From: Corynebacterium sp. HMSC078H07
Lineage (GTDB): Bacteria > Actinomycetota > Actinomycetes > Mycobacteriales > Mycobacteriaceae
Reading direction: 5' to 3'
NCBI RefSeq assembly: GCF_001812805.1
Contig: NZ_KV810494.1
Location: 91,706 to 155,705 of the forward strand
DNA length: 64,000 nucleotides
Shown: piece after piece, positions 1 through 9,394 of the stretch
How the letters are laid out: every line of letters starts with the position of its first letter
Numbering within the stretch: position 1 is the first letter of the stretch
Position numbers and translations under genes: made by a program
The notes under the pieces: generated by a model
Databases searched by the model: none
Told to the model about the DNA's origin: nothing
The model's input: the letters and a program-made list of their open reading frames with translations, nothing else

Positions 1-2
1 AA

Positions 3-980
3 GCCAGCGGTGATCCGGCTGCAAGTGGCTCCCCGCGCCGCGTACTCCAGCGCCTCCAAGGCTCAACAGAGTCCCGCACCTTGCTTTTTGGGTTGACTGA
101 TTCCGCGCTGGGTGAGGCAGGTGAGCTCGGGCTTCCTGTAATTTCCGCGGCGGAGCCCAGCCCGGAGATCGATTTCGATGGTTTCATCCACATTTCCCTG
201 CCGCTGCTGGAGGAAACCGAGAACGCCGATATCGAATGTGTACTGTCGGCGGAACTCCTGCCCCTGCCCGGGGAAGAGCTGGAGCCCGATGCCCTCGAGG
301 TAACGCGTGCACTTGCGCAGCAGGCCCTGCGCTTGACCCGCCAGCTCGGTCGCCGCACCGCCCAAGTAGGCATGCTGTACCCACCGGATGCGGACTATAC
401 CTACGATCCGATGTCGCAGGCCTACCTTGAGCTGGGTTTTAAGCCTAAGCACGCCGAGCATCAGCTGTATGTCGATATCAGCCCTACTCCCCCAGTGCTC
501 GGCGCGCAGGTGTGGGCGGACTATGACATCCCAGAGGAGTTTCTCGATGACGTCCTCCGGCTGCTCACTGTCGCCTCCACCGACGCCATCTTTGGTGACT
601 TAAGCGTGGAGCCCATTGTGTGGACGCGCCAACGCCTCACTGAGGCGCATGCACGGCTTCGCTCTCGCGGGGCTCACACGCTGCTCGTCGGGCTCATTGA
701 GAACGGCAGCGTCGTCGCCCTTACGGAACTTTCCCGACATGGCGATGCTGACCCAGAGGTCTGCGAGTGGACGCTCACGGTCACCGACCGTGAACACCGT
801 CGCCGCGGGCTCGCCACGCGTGCCAAACAGCATGCTCAGCATGCGGTGGCGCAGCACTGGCCCGATGTGCGCCGCGCCTACTGCTCCGTCGCGGATGCCG
901 ATCCCGCCATGAATGCGTTATATGCGCGGCTAGGCGCACACGCTATTTCTGCCAGCAGCGCCTACGAGCTGACCGTGTAG
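3..980 (+). CDS. GNAT-family N-acetyltransferase, 5' end outside window
   Basis: The frame is open to the left window edge, so the true start probably lies upstream; a TTG at 81 is the first possible internal start but has no convincing ribosome-binding site. The last 130 or so residues form a GNAT acetyltransferase domain with an acetyl-CoA loop read as HRRRGLATRAK and a terminal segment MNALYARLGA. The first half contains AYLELGFK, which looks like the end of a second, degenerate GNAT domain, giving the two-domain layout seen in several actinobacterial acetyltransferases. The substrate cannot be told. It converges on the next gene with no obvious terminator between them. Confidence 0.75.
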   Translation, partial: ASGDPAASGSPRRVLQRLQGSTESRTLLFGLTDSALGEAGELGLPVISAAEPSPEIDFDGFIHISLPLLEETENADIECVLSAELLPLPGEELEPDALEVTRALAQQALRLTRQLGRRTAQVGMLYPPDADYTYDPMSQAYLELGFKPKHAEHQLYVDISPTPPVLGAQVWADYDIPEEFLDDVLRLLTVASTDAIFGDLSVEPIVWTRQRLTEAHARLRSRGAHTLLVGLIENGSVVALTELSRHGDADPEVCEWTLTVTDREHRRRGLATRAKQHAQHAVAQHWPDVRRAYCSVADADPAMNALYARLGAHAISASSAYELTV

Positions 981-1005
981 AAGGGATAGTCGGTATAACC
1001 ACGCC

Positions 1006-1647
1006 TTAGTTGTCGTCAGAGTCTTCCTGTTGACGGCGGTGGCGGGAGGCCGCTTGGGAGCGACGGTTATCGATGAGCAGCGGATTCTCTTCGGCCGGAA
1101 CATCTGTTGCGGCCTCCGATTGCAGAACACCTACATGATCCAATTGTCCCGAAACCTCGCGCACCCGTTCTGCTGCCGCGAGCTGCTCCGGGCTGCGGCG
1201 AAGCGCCACCTGGCAGTAGACGATGAAGGCGATAAACGTGGATAGCGCGCCTACGTACATGCCAATTCCGGCGCCGTCCGCTGCGCTGTCGCGGTACCAA
1301 AAGCCCCAGAGGTTCGCGAAGAAGGAAACCGTGGTCATCATCCAGGCCACTAGTGCCAGAGCGGTGCGCCGCGTCACGATGGTGGCGGTCGTGAGCACTC
1401 CCACGCCGACCAATGCCAACCATGCGCTGATTGCCTCCACGAGCGAAATCTTGACACCCTCAGAGGTTGTTCCCAACATGAGTGCTTCCCAGCCATGAGC
1501 TTCGCCGGCATACGGAAGGAGCAGATACGCTATCCACAACACCACCGAAACGATGAGCGCATAGCGGTGAGCACCGAGCTCGATAGTCTTGGCAGCACGG
1601 CGCTCAGCGGCAACGGCGTCCTGCACGGCATTCAGGTCATCACTCAT
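1006..1647 (-). CDS. Four-TM conserved membrane protein downstream of miaB
   Basis: About 213 residues. The ATG at 1647 (MSDDLNAV) is chosen because longer readings run into miaB coding sequence; it starts 22 bases after the miaB stop, with a GGGGAG stretch upstream. Four hydrophobic segments lie near residues 28-45, 64-87, 95-116 and 126-148, followed by a charged, Arg/Gln-rich cytoplasmic tail ending in EDSDDN. Its place directly after miaB matches an actinobacterial conserved membrane protein of the Rv2732c type. The function is unknown; co-transcription with miaB is likely from the spacing. Confidence 0.7.
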   Translation of the reverse strand: MSDDLNAVQDAVAAERRAAKTIELGAHRYALIVSVVLWIAYLLLPYAGEAHGWEALMLGTTSEGVKISLVEAISAWLALVGVGVLTTATIVTRRTALALVAWMMTTVSFFANLWGFWYRDSAADGAGIGMYVGALSTFIAFIVYCQVALRRSPEQLAAAERVREVSGQLDHVGVLQSEAATDVPAEENPLLIDNRRSQAASRHRRQQEDSDDN

Positions 1648-1669
1648 GTACGTGGAGCCTACTCTCCCC

Positions 1670-3205
1670 TTAGCAACCACACGCGTCGGCTGACGCGGCT
1701 GGGGCGCTAGGCTTGCCGACGCCCGGCAGACCCAACCCCACACCAATCGGTGCGGTAGTAGGCGTTTGACCAGCCGCGGACATGTCACCAGCCGTAGTGC
1801 GGCGATGCTCGGTTACTCCGGAATCGGCGACGAGGAAGAAGGAACCAGAGTCCGTCACTGTGGTGTGGACGACATCACCGGCGCGAATCTCGTCGGAGAT
1901 GTCCTTCCCCGTGGCGTCGACAGGCGCGAAGTGCACCAAGCGGCCATCGCGGGCACGGCCGGACATGCGATGTGTTTCATCGTTCTTGCGGCCACCCTCT
2001 GCTTGGACAAGCAACTCAACGTCGGTGCCCACAAGCTTGGCATTCTCTTCCGCCTGAATGGAATCCTGCAGCGCGACGAGGCGCTCGAAACGCTCTTGGA
2101 CAACTTCCTTGGGGATCTGATCCTCCATTTCAGCTGCCGGGGTGCCCGGTCGAGGTGAATACTGGAAGGTGAAGGCGGAAGCGAAACGCGCGCGGCGCAC
2201 TACATCCATGGTGGCCTCGAAGTCCTCTTCGGTCTCCCCTGGGAAACCCACAATAATATCGGTGGTGATGGCCGCATGCGGCATCTTCTCGCGCACCTCA
2301 TCGAGGATGCCGAAGAACTTCTTCGTACGGTAGGAGCGGCGCATGTCTTTCAGTACCTTGTCCGAACCTGATTGCAGCGGCATATGCAGCTGCGGACACA
2401 CAGACGGGGTCTCTGCCATCGCATCAATAACATCTGAGGTGAACTCCGCTGGATGCGGCGAGGTAAAGCGCAGACGCTCCAAGCCTTCAATCTTGCCCAC
2501 TTCACGCAACAGCTTGGAGAAAGCAAAACGGTCACGTGGCATGTCCGAATCCGCGAAGTTTACGCCGTAGGCATTGACGTTTTGGCCCAGCAAGGTCACT
2601 TCAGACACACCCTGGTCCACGAGCGCCTGGACTTCAGCGAGGATATCGCCGGGTCGGCGGTCTTCTTCCTTACCACGCAAAGAAGGCACGATGCAGAAAG
2701 TACAGGTGTTATTGCAGCCCACTGATACCGAAACCCAGCCGGCATAGGCGGACTCTCGTTTGGCCGGCAGTACGGAGGGAAAGGCCTCGAGGGAGTCGAC
2801 GATCTCCACCTGGGCCTCATCATTGTGACGGGCGCGCTCCAGCAGTGTCGGCAGGGCCGCCATGTTGTGGGTACCAAAGACAGCGTCCACCCACGGCGCA
2901 TGATCGAGGACAGTGTCCTTATCTTTCTGCGCCAAGCAGCCACCGACGGCAATCTGCATGCCGGGGTGGTTCTCCTTGGTCTTCTTCAACGCGCCCAGCG
3001 TTCCGTACAAGCGCTTATCAGCGTTTTCGCGCACCGCGCAGGTGTTGAAAACAACGAGATCCGGTTCAACGTCAGCAGGTGCGGCAATGTAGCCGGCCTC
3101 TTCAAGAAGGCCGGAAATACGCTCAGAATCATGCACGTTCATCTGGCAGCCAAAGGTGCGCACCTCATAGGTGCGGGGCTGGTGTTCAGTTACAGGGGTG
3201 CTCAC
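1670..3205 (-). CDS. miaB: tRNA-2-methylthio-N6-dimethylallyladenosine synthase MiaB
   Basis: Radical-SAM methylthiotransferase that adds the 2-methylthio group to i6A37 in tRNAs. About 511 residues from a GTG at 3205 (VSTPVTEHQ), which places the first cluster cysteine at residue 20. The N-terminal cluster cysteines are visible in FGCQMN (C20), FNTCAVRE (C56) and GGCLAQKD. The radical-SAM motif CxxxCxxC reads GCNNTCTFC, and a TRAM-type RNA-binding segment (GTDVELLVQ) lies near residues 420-490. The C-terminal tail of 60 or so residues is proline/alanine rich and ends ADACGC, beyond the usual family length of 440-480. The gene points away from gluA. Confidence 0.95.
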   Translation of the reverse strand: MSTPVTEHQPRTYEVRTFGCQMNVHDSERISGLLEEAGYIAAPADVEPDLVVFNTCAVRENADKRLYGTLGALKKTKENHPGMQIAVGGCLAQKDKDTVLDHAPWVDAVFGTHNMAALPTLLERARHNDEAQVEIVDSLEAFPSVLPAKRESAYAGWVSVSVGCNNTCTFCIVPSLRGKEEDRRPGDILAEVQALVDQGVSEVTLLGQNVNAYGVNFADSDMPRDRFAFSKLLREVGKIEGLERLRFTSPHPAEFTSDVIDAMAETPSVCPQLHMPLQSGSDKVLKDMRRSYRTKKFFGILDEVREKMPHAAITTDIIVGFPGETEEDFEATMDVVRRARFASAFTFQYSPRPGTPAAEMEDQIPKEVVQERFERLVALQDSIQAEENAKLVGTDVELLVQAEGGRKNDETHRMSGRARDGRLVHFAPVDATGKDISDEIRAGDVVHTTVTDSGSFFLVADSGVTEHRRTTAGDMSAAGQTPTTAPIGVGLGLPGVGKPSAPAASADACGC

Positions 3206-3358
3206 GTGGGGACATTCTAACGGCCACGTCCCACTACTCATAATGCCTCGCACGCAGCCAAGCGTTATACATTCGTTACCCAAAGTTGCATCATCCCCTT
3301 TCCCCACCCCTTATTCTTCTACCTATGATTCAGTTCACTTTCACGAAGGGGGTGTGGC

Positions 3359-4108
3359 ATGTCTAACACGAAGCGTCCCATGATTGAAATCTCCGGAGTC
3401 AACAAATACTTCGGCGATTACCATGCTCTCCGCGATATCAATTTGGAGATCGGCCGCGGAGAGGTGGTCGTCGTCCTCGGCCCCTCCGGTTCCGGAAAAT
3501 CCACGCTCTGTCGCACGATCAACCGCCTCGAAACCATCGAGGAAGGAAGCATCTCCATAGACAGCACCCAGCTCCCCGAAGAAGGCCGCGAGCTAGCCAA
3601 GCTGCGCGCCGACGTGGGCATGGTCTTCCAGCAGTTCAATCTCTTTCCGCACAAGACAATCAAGGACAACGTCACACTAGGTCCGATAAAGGTGCGCAAG
3701 ATGAAGAAATCGGAGGCTGAGGACCTCGCCATGCAGCTGCTGGAACGCGTGGGTATTGCTAACCAAGCCGAGAAATACCCCGCTCAACTCTCTGGTGGCC
3801 AGCAGCAGCGCGTGGCTATCGCCCGTGCACTGGCCATGCGCCCCAAGGTCATGTTGTTCGACGAGCCGACCTCGGCTCTTGACCCAGAAATGGTCAATGA
3901 AGTTCTGGACGTCATGACGGACCTCGCCAAGGAAGGCATGACCATGGTCGTGGTCACCCACGAAATGGGCTTTGCGCGGCGCGCTGCTGACCGCATCCTC
4001 TTCATGGCCGACGGAAGCATCGTCGAAGACACCGACCCAGAATCTTTCTTCACCAACCCGCAGTCGGATCGCGCCAAGGACTTCCTTGGCAAGATTCTGC
4101 AGCACTAA
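3359..4108 (+). CDS. gluA: Glutamate ABC transporter ATP-binding protein GluA
   Basis: ATPase of a polar amino-acid importer, 249 residues, in the order A-B-C-D that defines the C. glutamicum glutamate uptake operon. Walker [10 protein letters not shown] is at residues 41-49, the Q-loop region is FQQFNLFPH, the ABC signature is LSGGQQQRV, Walker B is [13 protein letters not shown], and the switch His is in VVTHEMG. The ATG at 3359 follows a strong AAGGGGG ribosome-binding site; a second ATG seven codons in (MIEISGV) is the alternative. A TATGAT box at 3324-3329 could be the -10 element. Substrate assignment rests on synteny rather than the ATPase itself. Confidence 0.9.
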   Translation: MSNTKRPMIEISGVNKYFGDYHALRDINLEIGRGEVVVVLGPSGSGKSTLCRTINRLETIEEGSISIDSTQLPEEGRELAKLRADVGMVFQQFNLFPHKTIKDNVTLGPIKVRKMKKSEAEDLAMQLLERVGIANQAEKYPAQLSGGQQQRVAIARALAMRPKVMLFDEPTSALDPEMVNEVLDVMTDLAKEGMTMVVVTHEMGFARRAADRILFMADGSIVEDTDPESFFTNPQSDRAKDFLGKILQH

Positions 4109-4159
4109 CCGTCACTACCTCACACAACTTTCCATCTCACTCTATTCAAGGAGAATCTC

Positions 4160-5047
4160 ATGTCCCGCACCTTTACCCGCGTCACCGCCACCGTTGCTGC
4201 CCTCGTTGCTTCGAGCTCGCTACTCGTTGCCTGTGGTGGCGATTCCGCTGATTCCGCCGGTGGTGGTGAAGGCCTACTTGCTCACATTGAGGCAGGTAAC
4301 GTCACGCTCGGAACCAAATTCGACCAGCCAGGCTTGGGTCTGCGTGAAGGCGATGGCTCCATGACCGGTCTCGATGTGGACATCGCGACCTATGTGGTAA
4401 ACCACATCGCCGAGGCCAATGGCTGGGAAGAGCCAGAAATCGAGTGGCGTGAGACCCCGTCTGCACAGCGTGAGACCCTCATTGAGAACGGCGAGGTCGA
4501 TCTCATTACCGCTACCTATTCCATCAATGCGTCACGCGCCGAGAAGGTCAACTTTGCCGGCCCATACCTCGTTACGCACCAGGCACTGCTTACCCAGGAA
4601 GATAACTCAGACATCACCGGCCTGGATGGACTCGACGGCAAGATTCTCTGCTCAGTGACCGGCTCGACTCCAGCCCAGAAGGTCAAGGAAGCCCTCCCCA
4701 GCGTTCAGCTGCAGGAGTACGACACCTACTCCTCCTGCGTGGAGGCTTTGAGCCAGGGCAACGTGGACGCCATGACGACGGATGCCACGATTCTCAATGG
4801 TTACGCGGCTCAGAACCCAGGCAAGTTCAAGGTGGTTGAGCTGGAAAAGGACGGCAAGCCGTTCACTGACGAATACTACGGTGCAGGTCTGAAGAAGGAC
4901 GACCAGGAAGCTACCGACGCCGTCAATAAGGCATTGGAGGAGCTGCATTCCTCCGGTGAATTCGACAAGCTCGTGTCTGAGAATTTGGACAAGGGCGAAG
5001 GTATCGACGAAGCCACCATCGGTGACCTTTCCTTCCTCGAATCCTAA
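4160..5047 (+). CDS. gluB: Glutamate-binding lipoprotein GluB
   Basis: Extracytoplasmic solute-binding protein of family 3, 295 residues, that captures glutamate and hands it to GluCD. A lipobox LVACGGD puts the lipidated cysteine at residue 25 after a short hydrophobic signal. The binding-protein body has the expected two-lobe signatures: the GLDVDIATYV segment, ETPSAQRETLIENGEVDLITATYSIN and VDAMTTDATIL. A GAAGGAGAATC-like ribosome-binding site (AAGGAG) precedes the ATG. It is separated from gluC by 82 bases holding a 13-bp stem hairpin, so its transcript level may exceed that of the permease genes. Confidence 0.92.
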   Translation: MSRTFTRVTATVAALVASSSLLVACGGDSADSAGGGEGLLAHIEAGNVTLGTKFDQPGLGLREGDGSMTGLDVDIATYVVNHIAEANGWEEPEIEWRETPSAQRETLIENGEVDLITATYSINASRAEKVNFAGPYLVTHQALLTQEDNSDITGLDGLDGKILCSVTGSTPAQKVKEALPSVQLQEYDTYSSCVEALSQGNVDAMTTDATILNGYAAQNPGKFKVVELEKDGKPFTDEYYGAGLKKDDQEATDAVNKALEELHSSGEFDKLVSENLDKGEGIDEATIGDLSFLES

Positions 5048-5074
5048 GCACTAGTCACCTACGCCTTTCCCGTA

Positions 5075-5110
5075 GTCTGCGCCGAGGCCACTCTGTTCCT
5101 CGGCGCAGAC
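5075..5110 (+). terminator. Strong hairpin between gluB and gluC (partial terminator or mRNA-processing element)
   Basis: A perfect 13-bp stem, GTCTGCGCCGAGG at 5075-5087 paired with CCTCGGCGCAGAC at 5098-5110, with a 10-base loop. There is no long T-run, so full termination is doubtful. In binding-protein operons such hairpins commonly protect the upstream message and attenuate the downstream genes. Confidence 0.75.
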
Positions 5111-5129
5111 GTATTCCTAGGAGAATCTT

Positions 5130-5816
5130 ATGGACTCCATGTGGGCTGCACTTGGCCCTAATCTATGGCCGGCCTTTTGGCTCACCATCCAACTGACTTT
5201 CTGGTCCGCCATTGGCGCGATGATTCTAGGCACCATTCTCACCGCAATGCGTGTCTCCCCGGTCAGCATCTTGCGGTGGATTGCCACTACATACATCACA
5301 ATGGTGCGCAATACCCCACTCACGCTCATTATTCTGTTCTGTTCTTTTGGTCTTTACCAAAACCTGGGCTTAGCGCTGGCGAGTAGGGATTCTGCGACAT
5401 TCCTTGTGGACAATAACTTCCGCCTCGCCATCTTAGGCTTCATCCTCTATACCTCGGCTTTCGTAGCGGAGTCGCTGCGCTCCGGCATCAACACCGTGGA
5501 CTTTGGCCAGGCTGAGGCAGCTCGTTCATTGGGGTTGAGCTTTACACAGACGTTCAGCACCATCATTTTCCCACAAGCGGTCCGCGCAGCGATCGTCCCA
5601 CTGGGCAACACGCTTATCGCACTCACTAAGAACACAACTATCGCCTCAGTGATTGGCGTAGCCGAAGCGTCACTGCTCATGAAGTCCACGATTGAGATGC
5701 ATGCCAGCCAGCTGTTCCTCATCTTCTTTATCTTCGCGGTCGGCTTTATCCTCCTGACCCTGCCCATGGGACTTGGACTGGGCAAGCTTTCTGAGACTCT
5801 GGCGGTGAAGAAATAA
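5130..5816 (+). CDS. gluC: Glutamate ABC transporter permease GluC
   Basis: Inner-membrane permease of the His/Glu/Gln/Arg family, 228 residues with about five membrane segments. The cytoplasmic coupling loop [22 protein letters not shown]-like motif begins near residue 130, with the invariant glycine in SLGLS. The start at 5130 follows AGGAGAATCTT, an identical arrangement to the gluB ribosome-binding site. Its stop overlaps the gluD start by one base (TAATG), so GluC and GluD are translationally coupled and should form the heterodimeric channel driven by GluA. Confidence 0.92.
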   Translation: MDSMWAALGPNLWPAFWLTIQLTFWSAIGAMILGTILTAMRVSPVSILRWIATTYITMVRNTPLTLIILFCSFGLYQNLGLALASRDSATFLVDNNFRLAILGFILYTSAFVAESLRSGINTVDFGQAEAARSLGLSFTQTFSTIIFPQAVRAAIVPLGNTLIALTKNTTIASVIGVAEASLLMKSTIEMHASQLFLIFFIFAVGFILLTLPMGLGLGKLSETLAVKK

Positions 5817-6754
5817 TGTCTGTACGTGCAACAGTGCTTTACGACGCCCCTGGCCCCAAAGGCAAGCGTCGCAACCTCATCTACACCATCATCACCTTCG
5901 TACTTTCTGCAGCGGTTCTTTATTGGGTGCTGTCCACCTTGCATGAGCGTGGACAGCTCGCGTCCGAGTTATGGTCCCCGTTTCTCAATAGTCAGACGTG
6001 GACGACGTACCTCATCCCTGGCTTACGGGGAACTATCTTCTCCGCAGTGGCCTCGATTGTCTTCGCCATTATTTTCGGCGTGATTTTCGGGCTCGGCCGG
6101 TTGAGTGAGAACGTCATCATCCGCACTGTGTGCGGAGTGGTCGTCGAATTCTTCCGTGCCATTCCCGTACTGCTGCTCATGATTTTCGCCTACCAGCTTT
6201 TTGCCATTTATGACGTCGTGCCGTCTAAGCACCTAGCATTCAGCGCCGTAGTCTTTGCCCTGACTCTGTACAACGGCTCGGTGGTGGCAGAAATTCTTCG
6301 CTCGGGCATCAAGTCCCTGCCCAAGGGCCAGACGGAGGCTGCCCGCGCACTAGGCCTTTCGCACAATCAAACCATGCTCACCATCCTGCTCCCGCAGGCA
6401 GTGGCCGCTATGCTGCCGGCATTGATTTCGCAGATGATCATCGCGCTCAAGGACTCTGCCTTGGGCTACCAGATTGGCTACGTCGAGGTGGTGCGCTCCG
6501 GTATCCAATCGGCGTCTTATAACAAGAACTACCTAGCTTCGCTCGTTGTCGTCGCCATCATCATGATTCTCATCAACTGGGGGCTCAGCCTTCTGGCCGA
6601 GCGCATTGAGCGCCAGCTGCGCGCTGGTCGTGCCCGCAAAAACATTGTGGCGAAGGTCCCTGAGCAGCCGGACCAAGGCCTCGATACCAAGGACAACGTC
6701 AACGTGGACTGGCACTCGAAGGGCTACACGGAAATCCGCAACCCAGCCGAGTAA
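5816..6754 (+). CDS. gluD: Glutamate ABC transporter permease GluD
   Basis: Second permease subunit, 312 residues, ATG overlapping the gluC stop. It has a first membrane segment near residues 22-42, further segments through residue 260, and the coupling-loop motif [13 protein letters not shown]. After the last membrane helix (about residue 258) it carries a 50-residue hydrophilic tail ([14 protein letters not shown] onward) that ends with [14 protein letters not shown]. The tail makes the protein longer than most family-3 permeases; a role in regulation is possible but not shown. Last gene of the operon. Confidence 0.92.
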   Translation: MSVRATVLYDAPGPKGKRRNLIYTIITFVLSAAVLYWVLSTLHERGQLASELWSPFLNSQTWTTYLIPGLRGTIFSAVASIVFAIIFGVIFGLGRLSENVIIRTVCGVVVEFFRAIPVLLLMIFAYQLFAIYDVVPSKHLAFSAVVFALTLYNGSVVAEILRSGIKSLPKGQTEAARALGLSHNQTMLTILLPQAVAAMLPALISQMIIALKDSALGYQIGYVEVVRSGIQSASYNKNYLASLVVVAIIMILINWGLSLLAERIERQLRAGRARKNIVAKVPEQPDQGLDTKDNVNVDWHSKGYTEIRNPAE

Positions 6755-6788
6755 ACCTGTTGATCTACAGCAGTTAGCGGGGTGCGGC

Positions 6789-7382
6789 TCAGGTCAGTTC
6801 AGCGATGCGGGCATCCAATGCCTCGATGGATACTCGCATCGTCAGGCTGTGACTGTAGCCGCGGCGTGCCAGCGTCCCCACTATTCGTCTGAGGAACTTG
6901 TCGCGCTCATGCCGGTCCGCAGGCACCTTCTTGAGCGTCCGCGCCTTCTTCTCCGCCACCTTGCGGGCAGCTGCTTCTTCCGATTCCTCGGTGATTTGTT
7001 CCAAAGCCACCGCACGGTCAGCAGCATCGACGCCTTTATCCTTGAGCTCCATGTTCAAGGCGCGTGCAGATTTGCCACGACGCACATGCCGTTGACGTAC
7101 CCACTCGCGTGCGAAGCTCTCGTCATTAATAAGGCCCACACCCGCAAGATCATCAAGGACCGCATCGATAACATCCGGCTCGAACTCTGCTGCAAGGAGG
7201 CGTTCGCGTAGTTCTTCGCGCGAACGCGCCCGCTGGTCAAGAAGCCGTAGTGCTCGGGAGCGCACTGAGGCCTTTGCCTCCTCGGCCTCGGCATCAATGA
7301 GCTGTCCGCCCGCAGCACCCGATTCATAGTCTTCGAGTGCTTGGCGCAGCTTCTCTATCTTCTCCAGTGAGGGTTGGACCAT
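6789..7382 (-). CDS. recX: RecX, regulator of RecA
   Basis: 197 residues, 12 bases downstream of recA on the same strand, the standard actinobacterial recA-recX arrangement. RecX caps and disassembles RecA filaments. The helical-repeat composition is typical: RALRLLDQRARSREELRERLL near residues 40-65, then DLAGVGLINDESFAREWVRQR and a C-terminal third repeat RIVGTLARRGYS. It almost certainly shares the recA transcript and thus any SOS control. Confidence 0.93.
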   Translation of the reverse strand: MVQPSLEKIEKLRQALEDYESGAAGGQLIDAEAEEAKASVRSRALRLLDQRARSREELRERLLAAEFEPDVIDAVLDDLAGVGLINDESFAREWVRQRHVRRGKSARALNMELKDKGVDAADRAVALEQITEESEEAAARKVAEKKARTLKKVPADRHERDKFLRRIVGTLARRGYSHSLTMRVSIEALDARIAELT

Positions 7383-7394
7383 CTCCGACGCGGC

Positions 7395-8528
7395 TTAGTC
7401 GTCGTCGAAGTCGACGTTCGGAACCAAGCCGACGGACTCATCAGTCAGCGGATCATCTGCGCCAGGAACATCCATGGCTACGTCATCCCCTGCCTCAGCA
7501 GCGGCTGGCCCTACACCAAGCTTGACGAAGATCTTCTTCTCAATCTCATCCGCCAAGTCTGGATTCTCCTTCAAGAAGTTGCGGGCCTTCTCTTTGCCCT
7601 GCCCCAGCTGGTCACCTTCATAGGTGAACCACGAACCGGACTTCTTGATGAAACCGTGCTCGACGCCCAGATCAATGATGGAGGATTCGCGTGAAATACC
7701 TTCGCCATACATGATGTCGAATTCCGCAATCTTAAACGGCGGGGAAACCTTGTTCTTCACGATCTTGAGTTTGGTGCGGTTACCAATGGCGTCCTGGCCA
7801 TCCTTTAGAGTCTGAATGCGGCGAATGTCGCAACGCACGGAGGCGTAGAACTTCAGCGCCTTGCCACCGGTGGTGGTCTCCGGCGAACCGAACATCACGC
7901 CAATCTTCTCACGCAGCTGGTTAATGAAGATGGCGGTCGTCCCAGAGTTGTACAGGGCACCGGTCATCTTGCGCAGTGCTTGGGACATCAGGCGAGCCTG
8001 CAAGCCCACGTGGCTGTCACCCATTTCACCCTCAATCTCCGCCTTCGGCGTCAGTGCCGCTACGGAGTCAATGACGATGATGTCAATAGCGCCGGAACGC
8101 ACGAGCATGTCCGCAATTTCCAGTGCCTGTTCACCCGTGTCCGGCTGAGAAACCAAAAGATTGTCTGTATCCACACCCAGAAGACGTGCATACTCAGGAT
8201 CGAGGGCATGCTCAGCATCGATGAAAGCCGCGATACCGCCTTCCTTTTGTGCGGAGGCAATAGCGTGCAGAGCCACCGTGGTTTTACCAGAGGACTCAGG
8301 GCCATAAATCTCCACGATGCGCCCGCGCGGGAATCCTCCCACACCCAAGGCAATATCGATGGCAGTGTTACCGGAAGAAATAGCCCGGATTGGCGGGCGA
8401 TCATCGTCACCCAAGCGCATAACAGCGCCCTTGCCGAAATCCTTTTCAATCATGGACATTGCGGCGTCAAGGGCTTTCTGACGATCGTCACCCTTGCTTG
8501 CTGCCGAGGACTTCTTCTTCGTAGCCAT
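7395..8528 (-). CDS. recA: Recombinase RecA
   Basis: 377 residues. Strand-exchange ATPase and LexA co-protease. Walker A GPESSGKT is at residues 76-83, Walker B is [15 protein letters not shown], the loop-1 region is [21 protein letters not shown] and the loop-2 region is [21 protein letters not shown]. No intein interrupts it, unlike some mycobacterial recA genes. The C-terminal tail is acidic (PNVDFDDD), as in the family. The ATG at 8528 begins [10 protein letters not shown]. The upstream 266 bases hold no gene but do hold a candidate LexA box. Confidence 0.97.
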   Translation of the reverse strand: MATKKKSSAASKGDDRQKALDAAMSMIEKDFGKGAVMRLGDDDRPPIRAISSGNTAIDIALGVGGFPRGRIVEIYGPESSGKTTVALHAIASAQKEGGIAAFIDAEHALDPEYARLLGVDTDNLLVSQPDTGEQALEIADMLVRSGAIDIIVIDSVAALTPKAEIEGEMGDSHVGLQARLMSQALRKMTGALYNSGTTAIFINQLREKIGVMFGSPETTTGGKALKFYASVRCDIRRIQTLKDGQDAIGNRTKLKIVKNKVSPPFKIAEFDIMYGEGISRESSIIDLGVEHGFIKKSGSWFTYEGDQLGQGKEKARNFLKENPDLADEIEKKIFVKLGVGPAAAEAGDDVAMDVPGADDPLTDESVGLVPNVDFDDD

Positions 8529-8709
8529 TTACTTCCTCACTACTTTGTCGAGTGTTTTACGATGAGCGATAACTGGTGTGATAGCTGATTTTTAATGCGG
8601 TTTTCGTGCCGCTGACGCGGGAGTCACCAAATTAGACTGCCGCACAGAGGCTTCGGTTCCCAGGTCTGTCAACAACTGCGGTTTCGCTTTTGTTTCACAC
8701 CACGACGGT

Positions 8710-8762
8710 ACTCTAACGCCCCTAGCGGACTCCCCACTCACAATACACACACAAGTGTTCGA
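8710..8762 (-). promoter_or_regulatory. Candidate SOS (LexA) box and promoter of recA
   Basis: On the minus strand 8762-8747 reads TCGAACACTTGTGTGT. The first twelve bases fit the actinobacterial LexA box TCGAA(C/A)A-NN-TGTTCGA; the last four do not. About 30 bases further on is a TAGAGT box (minus strand, 8715-8710) that could be the -10 element. The distance to the recA start would leave a leader of roughly 180 bases. Confidence 0.45.
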
Positions 8763-8794
8763 TTTGCGACTCTCATCCCTGGCATGTCGAACTA

Positions 8795-9283
8795 CTATTG
8801 CTTCACCCAGGGGCCATCCTGTTCGGAGCGCACAAAGGTCACTTCTTCGCTTGCCGGCAGCACGGCAACAACACCGCCCATGTTTCGACACACATCAAGA
8901 TCGTCTTCGGGAGCGAAAGAGGTGACATACTTGGAGAATCCCGAGCCTTCAGTGTCGCGATAAATCTCCACGGTGCCACGCGATGGCGGATACCACTCAT
9001 CATCTTCATCAGAGCCTCCCTGCCAGGTTCCACCACTAGCTTCATCAACATCGGATTCAGTGGCACCTGAGCAAATAAAAATAACGCGCTGATACTGGGT
9101 ATCGAAGATATCACCGACAGGCATCGTGACCTCTCCCACTTCACCGTCGGCAACGCCTGCAGCAGCATCGATATTCTCAATCACGTTAGCCGAGTTAATA
9201 AGCGAACACCCCGACATCACCACCGAAGTCGCAACGATGACCGCACCGCTGCACGCTACCTTTATTGCCCGTAGTTTAGTCAT
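8795..9283 (-). CDS. Small putative lipoprotein of unknown function
   Basis: 162 residues starting MTKLRAIKV. A hydrophobic signal ends in VMSGC, so cysteine 26 would be lipidated. The mature part is acidic (EASGGTWQGGSDEDDEWYP) with two further cysteines (IFICSG and DVCRNMGG) that could form a disulfide. No known domain is recognised. It sits between recA and the biotin-uptake genes, pointing toward recA, with its start 112 bases from bioY and divergent from it. Confidence 0.7.
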   Translation of the reverse strand: MTKLRAIKVACSGAVIVATSVVMSGCSLINSANVIENIDAAAGVADGEVGEVTMPVGDIFDTQYQRVIFICSGATESDVDEASGGTWQGGSDEDDEWYPPSRGTVEIYRDTEGSGFSKYVTSFAPEDDLDVCRNMGGVVAVLPASEEVTFVRSEQDGPWVKQ

Positions 9284-9332
9284 GCCCAGAGAGTACCCCG
9301 TATGGGGTAGTTTCGCCGCCCAAAAGCCAAGC

Positions 9333-9370
9333 TTGAACGGTGTTCAAAAGTGCCCATTTGCTGCTAACTT
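9333..9370 (+). promoter_or_regulatory. BioQ-type operator overlapping the bioY promoter
   Basis: TTGAACGGTGTTCAA at 9333-9347 is a perfect 6-bp inverted repeat around a 3-base spacer and fits the TGAAC-N3-GTT pattern described for the biotin repressor BioQ of C. glutamicum. GTTCAA (9342-9347) can act as a -35 box with TAACTT (9365-9370) as -10, 17 bases apart, so a bound repressor would cover the -35 element. The bioY start is 25 bases further on. Confidence 0.6.
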
Positions 9371-9394
9371 CTCCTACTAGATAAACTTTGGCCC

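Noticed and set aside
8592-8891. 99-codon minus-strand frame upstream of recA
   Set aside because: Cys/Arg-rich composition with no start signal; it overlaps the lipoprotein gene and the recA promoter region.
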